Shown here piece after piece: positions 1 through 11,200 of a stretch of 64,000 nt of DNA (positions are counted from its first letter, which is position 1; every line of letters begins with the position of its first letter). A model generated the notes under the pieces. That model worked only from the letters and a program-made list of their open reading frames with translations. It ran no database searches and was not told the DNA's origin. The DNA is from Sinotaia quadrata. Lineage: Eukaryota; Mollusca; Gastropoda; Architaenioglossa; Viviparidae. The DNA lies in the NCBI GenBank assembly GCA_028829895.1, contig CM054177.1, positions 50,286,164 to 50,350,163 of the forward strand, read 5' to 3'. The position numbers were made by a program, and so were the translations under genes.

Positions 1-968
1 TACAGTGTTCCAAGTCTGTTGAGTCAGGCTTGCTACAATGTAACAAAATAGTGACTATGTGCAAATACATTGAACTACATACTGAATTAGAAGTATAAAA
101 AGTATAAAACATCACACAAAGTTACACATGAATAAAATACATTTCTACATAGCTGAAAGAAAAGCAGGAACATTCCAAGTTAAAATTGACAAGTCTTGTG
201 TTCTACTCGTGATACCAGCATTAATCACGTGATTTCCATCTGGACACCAGAGAAGAAAATGCATCTACCTGTGCGTATGGTTTTCTTGCACAATGGTGGC
301 AAGGGTTAATTTTCTTGCAATGTGGACTAGCCGTCCCAATATTTCTCTAATCCCCATTGGTCAGTTACAGTCGACCAGTCTGTGGCCATTGGTCAGTCAT
401 GATGCATCATGCAATTTACCTGTTGACTGCAACTGTTTTTAGTCTCATAGGTAATGCATTTATCAGTAACAATGTCTAGTGGTCTGGCTCGGCTATTTGA
501 GTGAAAAATTGACTGTTGAATTTAAAATGATGTTGCCTCAGAGTATCGTCTAGGTATCTTTTAGTATGATATATACAATTTTCACTACATGTCACTCTTA
601 ACGTGCAGTGTACAATGTCTACTTTAAAACTTTCATTACATAAATATTAGCAACATAAATAAAGTGCACTACAATTTTATAATAAACATTTCATAAACTG
701 AAAAATAAGTGGCAAATAAGAGGAAGGGGTGAAACTATTTGTCACAATATCTATCCACATTGAGTTAGAATTGATTATATCTAACAAAAGTATATCAAAC
801 TTATTTATATAGTTTATATCAGAAAGTTTTTCTTCATATCAATGATATACAAGAGTGTCTATTTTATCAACATCATGATAGTAGAACTGCTCATGAATCT
901 AACTGCATTCAATCGGATCTGTAAGGCATACTAATAAAGTTCATCAGAGTTGTCTGTGCACTGAATAA
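1..968. other. Unique AT-rich stretch, no gene seen
   Basis: No open frame or RNA gene can be supported here. Around 350-400 two copies of an inverted CCAAT motif (CCATTGGTCAGT) lie about 35 bp apart and look like a short partial duplication. The rest is AT-rich sequence without obvious periodicity. The CCAAT motifs could be promoter-like, but no coding sequence follows them. Confidence 0.5.
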
Positions 969-1367
969 CTTCATAGCATAGATTTATATATATACACCTA
1001 AACACATTATTGTAAAGGTACCTGAACATTTAAAGAAATATATAGGTATCTTCATAGCATAATTTTATATATACACCTAAACACATTATTGTAAAGGTAC
1101 ATGAACATTTAAAGAAATATATAGGTATCTTCATAGCATAATTTTATATATACACCTAAACACATTATTGTAAAGGTACCTGAATATTTAAAGAAATATA
1201 TAGGTATCTTCATAGCATAATTTTATATATACACCTAAACACATTATTGTAAAGGTACCTGAACATTTAAAGAAATATATAGGATCTTCATAGCATAGTT
1301 TTATATATACACCTAAAAACGTTTTGTAAAGGTACCTGAACATTTAAAGAAATATATAGGTATCTCT
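969..1367. repeat. Minisatellite, 79-bp unit, about 5 copies
   Basis: The anchor CTTCATAGCATA recurs at 969, 1050, 1129, 1208 and 1286, giving spacings of 81, 79, 79 and 78 bp. The copies differ by a few substitutions and short indels. The unit is very AT-rich and contains a TATATAC tract. No coding potential is seen. Confidence 0.95.
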
Positions 1368-2000
1368 GATATAAGGTTGTTTTTGAATGAGTTCTGTGTA
1401 CGTCTATCAACATTAGATGAGAAATGTCTATAATCCAGCACTTTTATAGCAGAGATTGCTGTGCATCTATCTCTATGAGCTAACATAGTTATTGCACACA
1501 GGGGTAATTTCTGCGCATGCATTATAACTTCATTTCGCTTTGTCATTTAGTGCTGACGCTAACTTGCATGAAATTCGTATTTAACGTGTCAATTCTCGGC
1601 AACAAGGTTTTCTATTTCTATTTTCGTAATCACTTGTGTGAGAAAATCGTCAAATGTGGCAAACATTTATCCACTTAACATTTTCATCAGGCAATCCATC
1701 ATTTATATGGTTTATTATTTAATTAGACTTGTGCTTGAGCGCATGAAGGTCATCTGCCTGAACGCAGTAATTCACTGTTTATTTGAATTTGTGTGAAACG
1801 CAGTTGTTTTTTTAACTTGATGGTTGGCACATGTCCCTGGCCACTCTCCGTCAAAAGGACACTATTAGTGTTTTACAATTTAAACGTAAACATGTATCTC
1901 AATACAAAATTGTTCACGTGACCAATTTTAAAGCATTTCATAACTGACAAATCGATGGTGATGAGCGACGCTTTCGTTTTTACCGCGTCAAACCGTTTTT
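1368..2000. other. Unique stretch, no gene seen
   Basis: This is AT-rich sequence without a recognisable gene. The short open frames on the minus strand (77 and 60 codons) match nothing I know and run into neighbouring repeats. Confidence 0.45.
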
Positions 2001-2255
2001 TTTTCTGGACATTGTTACTTTGCTCTTGATGTATAGTACCTTGTTTTCTGGACATTGTTACTTTGCTCTTGATGTATAGTACCTTGTTTTCTGGACATTG
2101 TTTCTTTGTTCTTAATGTATAGTACCTTGTTTTCTGGACATTGTTGCTTTGTCTTGATGTATAGAACCTCGTTTTCTTGACATAGTTAATTTGCCCCTGA
2201 TGTATAGAACCTCGTTTACTGGACAGAGTTACTTTGTTCTTGATGTATGATTCAT
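2001..2255. repeat. Minisatellite, 43-bp unit, about 6 copies
   Basis: The anchor TTTTCTGGACATTGTTACTT recurs at 2001, 2044 and 2087 with exact 43-bp spacing, then degenerates through further copies to about 2255. The first copies are nearly identical and the later ones carry several substitutions. Confidence 0.93.
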
Positions 2256-2344
2256 TGACGTTAAGTCTGGCAAATCTTTTATTAATGGCAGTTAATTAAT
2301 TATGGCTTGTGTACAAGGATGTAAAAACTCAACTTACTAAAGAT

Positions 2345-2725
2345 TATTGTTACTAATATTATCCACAAGATGAAATAACCTAACTATGATGTTACCCACA
2401 AGATGAAATAACCTAACTATGTTGTTACTCACAAGAAGAAATAACCTATGTTGTTACCCACAAGATGAAATAACCTATGCTGTTACCTACAAGATGAAAT
2501 AACCTAACTCTGTTGTTACCCACAAAGATGAAATAATATAAATACAGGTGACATCCAAAAAGCTAACTCCAAATGACACCCACCAAGGTAAAATAACTAC
2601 CAATGTCATCTACAAAGATGAGATAATTTAACAACAAGTGACTTTCACAAAGATGAAATAACTATTGATAACATCCACAAAAATGAAATAATATAACTGT
2701 TCATGACCTCCTCCAAGATTAAATA
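2345..2725. repeat. Minisatellite, 34-bp unit, decaying to the right
   Basis: Units of about 34 bp built around ACAAGATGAAATAACCTAA run from about 2345 to 2540. Progressively weaker versions (AAAGATGAAATAA spaced irregularly) continue to about 2725. A clean core with an eroded edge is typical of an old array with local re-homogenisation. Confidence 0.85.
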
Positions 2726-4550
2726 CTCTTTGGACATGATTAAGCTGATTGAAGTAGATTAAGCTGTACTACACTGGACACACTAGATTAAGCCATACTA
2801 CACTCTTTGGACAGTAGATAGACAGTGTGCTACACTGTTTGTACACAATATTCTTAAGCTGTAACACATTTATGCAGATCCTTGTTCCTTGGACTTGAAT
2901 GTAGTCCGAGTGAAGGTATTTGCAGTCTATAACGGAAAACGGCTTAGTCCGGAGCTCTATGGTACTGCTCTCACCACTTTCGCAAGAAATTATCCGCGTG
3001 ACTGAGTGACGTGTACAGGAACGTACAAATCAAAGCCGCCTAGCGATGCTGCTAAACAGTTATCTGTAAACATGTTTTCGTGTTGTGACAGACGCTCAGC
3101 GAGATCGGCCTACTTCTAGCGCGTTACCACCACACTGTCAAACTGTCTGAGAAAGGTGACACAAGACACAACTGGGGGAAACCTTTGATATAATCTCCAG
3201 CGTTTGGGAAAAGGGCACGTGCACTTATGCTAAGGACAAAACACATGGACTTAAGGTTTAAGTGCACTTCGAATTTGCAGCCCGGTTGCTGCAACGTGAC
3301 TGCCAGTTGTATGCCTGACGCGAATGTCTGTCACGTTTTGTACACAATCCTGCCAAAGATATTGTTTTTCATTCGCCTCTTTAACTCAGATACAATAATT
3401 CTGTTAAGAATTTTAAGGATGTTTTCTTACCAGTTGAAAATTAAACCGGTAGTGAAATTAGAAAAATTGTTAAATGCTCCAACGTGTTATTTACGCCCCA
3501 GGAAATTATTGTCTGAGGGAGACATGAATATGTGCCCGAATGAAAAGAGATCAAATCATTTCAAAGAGAACAGTTTTGTCATGGGCCGTACGTGTTTGTC
3601 TAGTACCTCAATACGTTATCAAACGGTAGTCATTTTGTTACTTTCTTTTGTTTATCGAGTTTGTTAGACATTGTTTATTTCTTGAGAGCAGGCTTCGTCA
3701 ACTTATAGTTTAAATGATGAAAATAATTGACAATATGAGGGCTTCTAAGAAAACTATATGAGTACTATCGGTCAGAGTCAAGGGACGGGATGGTTGTATG
3801 CATTTCCAGCTACTGATTTCAGCACCTTAAGGTTGTTTGCAGGGATCGTTAAAAAAAAAGTACTTGCTTAACCTATATAAGTGGTGATGTTCAATCCACA
3901 CGAAAAATATAAATATATAATTTGCTTATCAATTGTCAATCTTTTGTTGCGCGGGGAAAATTATTTGACTTCTGATAAATGGCAGTAAATAACTTTGGCG
4001 CACATTGTAAATGACAGTTAGGATTTAGCAAGGAAACCCGATACACCTTACGAGTAATGAAATTCCGCCCAAACGTTAAACAGGAAACATGCCCACAAGA
4101 CCGGCATGTTCATTAAAGCAACCCGTCTTGGAGCGGAGTCAGCAATTACGCGTTCTAAACTGTGCATCGCTGCGCCTGATTACGGAAGTTAATCCTGTCA
4201 TTGTCGACTTAATTTCCTTGCTCTATTTCACGGCAAGGTGTGGGTCTGTCGGGACTTCGGCATGCCGATAGTATCGGCTAACTATAATTGCTTTTTACGA
4301 TGTTCATGGGTCCATGCTCTTCTGACGTCATCATCAACTGTAGCACAGATAATTGTTTTGATGTGATCAATGTGATTTCTTTATCTACAAAGATTTGCAG
4401 GAGTATGTGAAAGCCGCAGCAGGAATGTAAGTGGTATTTTGCTTCTGTCTCTTAAATCAAGTGAGAAAGTGGATAACTCCCAGGAGTGAGCCATAGTATG
4501 GTGCGAACGAGGGCGGGGCTAAGAGAACATTTATTAATTCGAGTTTTCTG
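2726..4550. other. Longer unique block; open frames of uncertain meaning
   Basis: This is one of the longer stretches without tandem structure and is locally richer in CpG near 2930-3170 and 4060-4270. An ATG-started plus-strand frame of 146 codons (3227-3667) and a 60-codon frame (4089-4271) are open. Their translations match no family I recognise. At this base composition about one non-repetitive frame of 146 codons is expected in 64 kb by chance. I do not call a gene. A 13-base GC-rich motif at 4064-4076 recurs inverted at 52050. Confidence 0.4.
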
Positions 4551-4687
4551 ATATTTAATTCTTCGACTCAAGTGAAAATAAAGCAGTACAGCGGTACTTT
4601 CCCGACTCAATACATCCCTCATGGCAATAGCTATTAAGTCCATTACTACTATCTAAAAATTTACAAGTAAAATTAAACATTAAAGAT

Positions 4688-4689
<2 letters not shown>

Positions 4690-4755
<66 letters not shown>

Positions 4756-4788
4756 CACACACACGCACGCACGCACGCACGCACGCAC
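4690..4788. repeat. CA/TG microsatellite with a (CACG)n tail
   Basis: An almost uninterrupted (CA)n tract of about 75 bp passes into (GCAC)n repeats at its right end. The cysteine/valine-rich open frame across it on the minus strand is a by-product of the repeat. Confidence 0.97.
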
Positions 4789-5150
4789 GTTTAGTCATCT
4801 ATATAATTATTTAATATAAAACCGTACATCACAAAGAAATCACTACGTACCTTTACCTTCAGTTGTCTTTTCTTTTCTCGATATTTCAAATAGAATGCAA
4901 AAGTGTTCGACAGTTTCAACTGTTTAATAAGACAGAAAGGATAGTGAAATATAAATTGTCAATGATTGTGTTCGGATAGTGTAGCAGAAGTTATCTCCGA
5001 CATTTCGCATTTGCTCCAATTCATTTCTTGCACTGTTTGTGCCTGATTTCGAATGCACAGTTGTCAAATTATGATTGATAGATCTTGAAAACTTGAAGAA
5101 TTTCCGCCAATGTTAACCTAATTATGACATCGTTTATGAACTCTGAAGCC
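4789..5150. other. Unique AT-rich spacer, nothing recognised
   Basis: No repeat, coding or RNA signal could be identified in this spacer between the CA microsatellite and the next minisatellite. Confidence 0.4.
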
Positions 5151-6100
5151 GCGAACCATTTCTAGCAGCCTCAAGTCCTGAGGGCATTTTCCATAGATTT
5201 TGGACCATTTCTAGCAGTTCTAATCTCAATGGGACATCTTCAAAACTTGCAGTCCTGGACCATTTCTTATCATCATAATGTCATAAGACCAGATTTTCTA
5301 GACCATGAAGTATTGGATATTTCTAGCAGTCATGACGTCGTGAGGACAGACCCCGGAACATTTCTAGCAGGCATGACCTCATGAGGACAGTCCTTGGAAC
5401 ATTTCTAGCAGTCATGACGTCATGAGGACAGACCTTGGAACATTTCTAGCAGACATGACCTCATGAGGACTGACCTTGGAACATTTCTAGCAGTCATGAC
5501 ATGACGAAGAAATCTTACCCAGATCTTGAACTACAGTTCTATCTATCAGTTCTGACCTTATGATGGAAGCTTTTCTTGATATTGACGTCTTAGAAACTTT
5601 ACATCTGTTCTGTGCCCAGAGGACAACTTTTGTAGAATTTTGGACCATTTTTAGAAGGTCAGACGTCCTGAAGACAGTTTCTCTAGACTATAGACCATTT
5701 CTAGGAGTCTCGACGTCCTGAGGACAGTTTCTCTAGAGTTTGGATTATTTCTAGGAGTCTCGACGTCCTGAGGACAGTTTCTCTAGAGTTTGGATCATTT
5801 CTAGGAGTTCCGACGTCCTGAGGACAGTTTTTCTAGGGTTTGGACCATTTCTAGGAGTCCCGATTTAATGAGGACAGTTTCTCTAGACTATGGACCATTT
5901 CAAGAAGTCTGACGTCCAGAGGACAGTTTTTCTAGACTTTGTACTATTTGTAGGAGTCCCAATTTACTGAAGACAGTTTCTCTAGACTTTATACCATTTC
6001 TAGGACTACCGACGTCCTGAAGACAGTTTTTTTTTCTAGACTATCGACCATTTCTAGAAGTCCAGAAATCATGAGGGCATCTTTCCTATACCATTTTGGT
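5151..6100. repeat. Minisatellite family shifting from 41-bp to 50-bp units
   Basis: The left part (clear at 5330-5515) has 41-bp units containing CATTTCTAGCAG and CATGACGTCATGAGGACAG. The right part (5640-6090) has 50-bp units: the CGACGTCCTG anchor occurs at 5711, 5761 and 5811, and the equivalent position falls at 5861. Both halves share the CATTTCTAG-AG and GACGTC-TGAGGACAG words, so they are one family with two periods. Many units keep GACGTC, and at least one has the full palindrome TGACGTCA. The 88-codon minus-strand frame at its right edge is repeat-derived. Confidence 0.9.
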
Positions 6101-6278
6101 TTGAGCCATTTCGGGCAGTCCTGACGTCGTGAAGGTTTTCTTTTCCAGTAGGAAAAGGTGGTTGACCACTGCTTACTTCTCTCAGAATGGGTCCATTCCC
6201 ACCCACCCATCCACCTTTTATCACTGAGGAATTTACCGAAAGAATTCTGGAACATAAAGAAAGTAGGGAAGATCAGCT

Positions 6279-6697
6279 CCTATTATTGAAGACTTATCGT
6301 GTTTACTAATTGCGTTCTTTAAAACTATTTGATACTTCTTATTATAGAAGACTTATCGTGTTTACTAATTGCGTTCTTTAAAACTATTTGATACTTCTTA
6401 TTATAGAAGACTTATCGTGTTTACTAATTGCGTTCTTTAAAACTATTTGATACTTCTTATTATAGAAGACTTATCGTGTTTACTAATTGCGTTCTTTAAA
6501 ACTATTTGATACTTCTTATTATAGAAGACTTATCGTGTTTACTAATTGCGTTCTTTAAAACTATTTGATACTTCTTATTATAGAAGACTTATCGTGTTTA
6601 CTAATTGCGTTCTTTAAAACTATTTGATACTTCTTATTATAGAAGACTTATCGTGTTTACTAATTGCGTTCTTTAAAACTATTTGATACTTCTTAGT
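6279..6697. repeat. Near-perfect minisatellite, 59-bp unit, 7 copies
   Basis: The anchor GAAGACTTATCGTG recurs every 59 bp at 6288, 6347, 6406, 6465, 6524, 6583 and 6642. The copies are essentially identical apart from the first and last edges, so this is a recently amplified or homogenised array. Confidence 0.97.
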
Positions 6698-7135
6698 ATT
6701 TACTTCTGCTTGTAAGTGTCTTTATTCAAGATTTTGTCCACAAATTAAAGAGAGAGAATATACTCAACAAATTGAAAGTAATCGAACTCAGAGTTTGTGA
6801 ATTATGCACAAATGTTTAGAATAATGGGACTAATAGTTTGAAGACTTCCTCTAAAGTTTACAAAACTGGAATTAGTAATTTAAGAATTATTTTCAAAGGT
6901 ATGCAACAATTGGACTAGGAATGTAAGAATTATTTTCAAAGGTATGCAACAATTGGACTAGGAGTGTAAGAATTATTTTCAAAGGTATGCAACAATTAGA
7001 CAAGGGATGTAAGAATTATTTTCAAAGGTATGAAACAATTGGACTAGGAAGTTAAGAATTATTTTCGAAGATTTGCAAAAATTGGACAGGAATTTAAGAA
7101 TTATTGTCAAATTTATAGAACAATAGGGTAACAGT
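6698..7135. repeat. Minisatellite, 43-bp unit, about 7 copies
   Basis: From about 6820, units with AAGAATTATTTTCAAAGGTA followed by a CAACAATTGGAC word repeat every 43 bp. The central copies at 6880-7020 are the cleanest. The first 120 bp of this interval is spacer. Confidence 0.85.
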
Positions 7136-7527
7136 CGGAAACGTTGCTCATCGATGTTCTATACTTAAGGTTTTGACCGATCCCATACCTACGGATTTTG
7201 ACCGAAAACTGTAACCTGTTATGAGACGTTGTGACAGAGGAATTACGTTTGTACTGATAACAGTTTCATTCTGACTTCTTTTAAGTACCAAATGAAGGAA
7301 TGTATATATTTGTTGAATGAATTCCGAGGTTACATTCATAGAATATATTTATTAATATATTTCATATATTCTCTATATATTCCATTACGTCTGTATATGA
7401 TATAGAAATATGTGTATATGTTACATAAGTTTGTATGTATGAGATATAGTGTAAGTTTGTGTCAAATATGTGTATGGGCCAATTAGGTCTGTATGAATCA
7501 TATATGTACATAAATGTCTATATGTCT
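7136..7527. other. Spacer with degenerate TATATGT-rich sequence
   Basis: The first part is unique sequence. From about 7335 to 7515 the DNA becomes AT-rich with loosely repeated ATATGTGTAT and TCTGTATG words, possibly a very old array. No gene is seen. Confidence 0.4.
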
Positions 7528-7925
7528 TTAGTACAGCGTTACAGTTTAGGTACTAAATACAGAGTTACCGTTTAGGTACTAAATACAGAGTTACAGTTTA
7601 GGTACTAAATACAGCGTTATAGTTTAGGCACTAAATACGGCGTTACAGTTTAGGTACTAAATACAGCGTTATAGTTTAGGTACTAAATACAGAGTTACAG
7701 TTTAGGTACTAAATACAGCGTTACAGTTTAGGTACTAAATACAGCGTTATAGTTTAGGTACTAAATACGGCGTTACAGTTTAGGTACTAAATACGGCGTT
7801 ACAGTTTAGGTACTAAATACAGAGTTACAGTTTAGGTACTAAATACGGCGTTACAGTTTAGGTACTAAATACGGCGTTACAGTTTAGGTACTAAATACAG
7901 CGTTATAGTTTAGGTCTTAAATACG
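7528..7925. repeat. Minisatellite, 26-bp unit, about 15 copies
   Basis: Units built on ACAGTTTAGGTACTAAATAC repeat every 26 bp. Copies differ mainly at three positions (CAG/CGG, GCG/GAG and TTACAG/TTATAG), giving interleaved variants along the array. Confidence 0.97.
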
Positions 7926-8590
7926 CTGGAGCAGTACTTTAGCTACTCAATTAATTTGCATTCGTTGTATGTGTCTGAGAGAGGGCGGGGAGAGAGACAG
8001 ACAGAGATAGAGATTTTGTAATTGTGAACAATTTGGTTATGCACACAGTTTCTTTCTCTGGCATATCATTGTCACTCTCTAACCTAAGATATACTAGTAC
8101 CCTTGTACAAACAGAACCGATTTCATACATTACAAAAATATATATAATTCAAGCCAAAACAAACGAATCCATTACATAAACGCACGCACGCACGTACGCA
8201 CGCATACACACACACACACGCACACACAAACATAACACACACGCACACGCACACACACACAATCACACCACACCGCACCACACACCAAACACTTCTATTA
8301 ATTTTAGGAGTCAGGCAGAAAAATGAGCAATGTTTCTCAGAATGATGCATATCTCGTGCTGGAGAAAATCTCACTTGATCACTAATTAAAATAAATAAAT
8401 GGCTTCAAGCTGGCGTCCTTATCATCTGTCCAGCACACTGCAGAACACGTGCTCTATTGTGAGCATCTGAGCAATCAATTACTGTCTAAAGAGCTAATTG
8501 CGCTAGCGCGTGCAGCCAATTCTTTTCAATTAGGATTTTGCTGGTTTTGAGGTAGAGGAAGATTGCATCCTCAAGATTCCTATTGGGGTT
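7926..8590. other. Spacer with an imperfect CA microsatellite
   Basis: The stretch 8180-8290 is a CA/GCAC-rich imperfect microsatellite. The 83-codon minus-strand frame across it is simple-repeat translation. The flanks are unique AT-rich sequence without a supported gene. Confidence 0.6.
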
Positions 8591-9012
8591 GTCATGCTAC
8601 ACGTGGTTATTGCTGGGTTTCATGTAATGGTATGTCTCCATGTGCTTATTTTGGGGTTCCATGTAATTATATTTTTACGCGTGTTTATCTTTGGATTCAA
8701 TGTATTAGTATAGCTGCGAATGGTGATCTTTAGGTTTCATGTAATGGTGTGTCACATGTGTTCATCTTTAGGTTTCATGCAATGGTATGTCTGTGTGTTC
8801 ATCCTTGAGTTTCATGCAATGGTATGTCTGTGTGTTTATCCTTGGGTTTCATGCAATGGTATGTCTGTGGTATTCATCCTTGGGTTTCATGAAATAGTAT
8901 GTCTGTGTATTTATCCTTGGGTTTCATGAAATAGTATGTCTGTGTATTCATCTTTGGGTTTCATGCAATGGTATGTTTGTGTATTCATCCTTGGGTTTCA
9001 TGAAATAGTATG
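8591..9012. repeat. Minisatellite, 37-bp unit, about 11 copies
   Basis: Units carrying TTGGGTTTCATGCAATGGTA and TGTCTGTGTGTTCATC repeat with a period near 37 bp. The left copies are eroded and the right ones well conserved. The 69-codon plus-strand frame is repeat-derived. Confidence 0.9.
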
Positions 9013-9389
9013 CAATGCTATCGTGATGATAGTTTCAACAATACATTCAGTTTTGTTTCCTAGTTAATTATTAGTTGACTAAAATAAAAGCTGGATTTAA
9101 TACTTATGTAATTTATGTAATTATGTAATGAAAATGGGCGGGCATGAGATTGAAAGGACCATTAAGAAAGATTTGTGATCATACAACTGTATGTTGAAAG
9201 GAGATCGTTAATGGAAGAGCACATCCCAATATATCTTTCCATTTAGTAAGTGGCCAGACGATGCCATTCTAACCAATCATCCATTCTAACCGTTTTCAGG
9301 TTTTCATTCCGTGCTTCTCGAGGGGTGTCATTTTCACATTTTTATTCAATGATTCAAAAGGTGGGTGTCGTCTTTAGCTCACATTCAGT
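9013..9389. other. Spacer, nothing recognised
   Basis: This is AT-rich unique sequence between two minisatellites. A plus-strand frame of 99 codons starts at 9250 and runs into the next array. It has no recognisable similarity. Confidence 0.4.
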
Positions 9390-9880
9390 TAGATATCAGG
9401 AAGTGCTTTGGCTTGCTCTTATCTTTCAGTCAGTCACTGGGCAGGGCTGTGGCTTGCTTTTTATATCAGTAAATCACTGGCCAGTGCTATTGCCTGCATT
9501 TCATTTAGTAAGTCACTGGGTAGTGAAAGGCTTGCATTTCATTTTGTAAGTCACTGGGTAGTGAAAGGCTTGCATTTCAGTTAGTAAGTCACTGGGTAGT
9601 GAAAGGCTTGCATTTCAGTTAGTAAGTCACTGGGTAGTGAAAGGCTTGCATTTCAGTTAGTAAGTCACTGGGTAGTGAAAGGCTTGTTTCACAATTAGTA
9701 AGTCAATGGGTAGTGAAAGGCTTGTTTCACAATTAGTAAGTCAGTGGGTAGTGAAAGGCTTGTTTCACAATTAGTAAGTCAATGGGTAGTGAAAGGCTTG
9801 TTTCACAATTAGTATGTCCCTGAGCAGTGCTCTGGCTTGCTTTACGTTCAGTAAGTCACTGGGCAGGACTATGGTTTATT
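9390..9880. repeat. Minisatellite, 38-bp unit, about 12 copies, two variant blocks
   Basis: Units with AGTAAGTCACTGGGTAGTG repeat every 38 bp. The left block ends in GCATTTCAGTT and the right block in GTTTCACAATT, so the array contains two homogenised sub-blocks of the same length. The outer copies are more diverged. Confidence 0.95.
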
Positions 9881-9923
9881 TACAGAAAGTTTTAAAAGAA
9901 ATGAAATTATGTGAGTTGTTCTC

Positions 9924-10050
9924 TTCTAATACACCTTTATTATTGTCTAAATATTTCTAGTTGTCCACTAATACACATTTATTATTGTCTAATTATTTCT
10001 AGTTGTCCACTAATACACCTTTATTGTTGTCTAATTATTTCTAGTTCTAC
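9924..10050. repeat. Short minisatellite, 42-bp unit, 3 copies
   Basis: Three copies of a 42-bp unit containing CTAATACACCTTTATTATTG lie head to tail with few differences. Confidence 0.9.
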
Positions 10051-10371
10051 ACATGTAAATTCCGTTACACCAACTGACTATCGGGATTCTATTCTTTATA
10101 TCCACCTTTTGAAGATATGGTATTTTAAACCAACCAACCATTTCCAACTTTCCTAGTCATGAAATCAGAAAAAAAGAACACTTGACAGTTATTATTTTGA
10201 AAATGTATACATGTCTCCTCTTCCTGTTTGCGCGGATTTGATGTAATGAAGGACGGGGTGTTACACTGTAAATTGCTCTATTAGTCGTGTTTTACACTCT
10301 GCATCGAGTCCTTAGAAATCAGAATGAATCCGAATTAACATTTATGTGCACATCTTTTGTGCTTCGCTTTT
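10051..10371. other. Spacer, nothing recognised
   Basis: This is unique AT-rich DNA with no supported feature. Confidence 0.35.
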
Positions 10372-10605
10372 CATTTAGGAATTTCCATTCCACTTCATTG
10401 CCTTACACTTTTGAGAACAAAGAAAACTGTTTAGGAATTTAGATTTGACTTTATTGCCTTACACTTTCGAGAACAAAGAACACCGTTTAGGAATCTCCTT
10501 TCTATTTCAGTGTGTTACACTTTCGAGAACAAAGAACACCGTTTAGGAATCTCCTTTCTATTTCAGTGTGTTACACTTTCGATAACGAAGAACGCTGTTT
10601 AATGT
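10372..10605. repeat. Minisatellite, 56-bp unit, about 4 copies
   Basis: The TTTAGGAAT anchor falls at 10374 and 10430, 56 bp apart, with further copies to the right. Each unit contains TTACACTTTCGAGAACAAAG. Copies three and four are almost identical. Confidence 0.9.
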
Positions 10606-10694
10606 TATAGATCTTATTTTAACCTTCAAACCATAGACTTTCTCGGAGGGGTATGATGTTCGTAACCAACTTTGACTTTAAGTAAAATAGCCAG

Positions 10695-10915
10695 GTGTAA
10701 AGTACACATACAGACTATTATACAGTATACAGAGAAACTATTACACAGTTTATATACACAGTATTATAGAATAAAATACAGTCTGTAGACTATTACACAG
10801 CGTACAGACAAACTATTTTATAACATACAAACAATTACACAACATACACATATTATACAGTATATACATATTATACGGTATACAAACTATTATACAGTAT
10901 ACAAACTATTAGAGT
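10695..10915. repeat. Degenerate short-unit array (about 18-24 bp)
   Basis: CTATTATACAGTATAC-like words recur at irregular 18-24 bp spacing over about 220 bp. The array is too eroded for a firm consensus. Confidence 0.65.
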
Positions 10916-11107
10916 CTCTAATTCATTGTTTGGCTGCATATAAATGGGTTCAGCCATTAATCTAGTAACACGTTGCAGTGATGTATTTACGACAAAATGG
11001 GTTTAAAATCACGTCCTGTTAATCAAATTACTGTCGTTTAAAAGGTAAATATATAAAGATCTATGTTACCTTTGATAGGAACATATGTATGTATGTGTTT
11101 TTCGTGA

Positions 11108-11110
<3 letters not shown>

Positions 11111-11155
<45 letters not shown>

Positions 11156-11200
11156 ACACACACACACACATACACACACACACACGCGCGCGCGCGCGCA
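11111..11200. repeat. CA microsatellite ending in (GC)n
   Basis: A (CA)n tract with ATAC interruptions is followed by a short alternating GC run. Alternating purine-pyrimidine tracts of this kind can adopt Z-DNA. Confidence 0.95.

Noticed and set aside
3227..3667. 146-codon ATG frame as a gene
   Set aside because: No recognised similarity. About one non-repetitive open frame of this length is expected by chance in both strands of 64 kb at this composition. There is no supporting splice or domain evidence.
4555..4788. Cysteine/valine-rich peptide frames over CA/TG tracts
   Set aside because: Pure translation of the dinucleotide repeat. The same applies to frames at 8123-8374, 35129-35537, 58477-58837 and 59853-60117.
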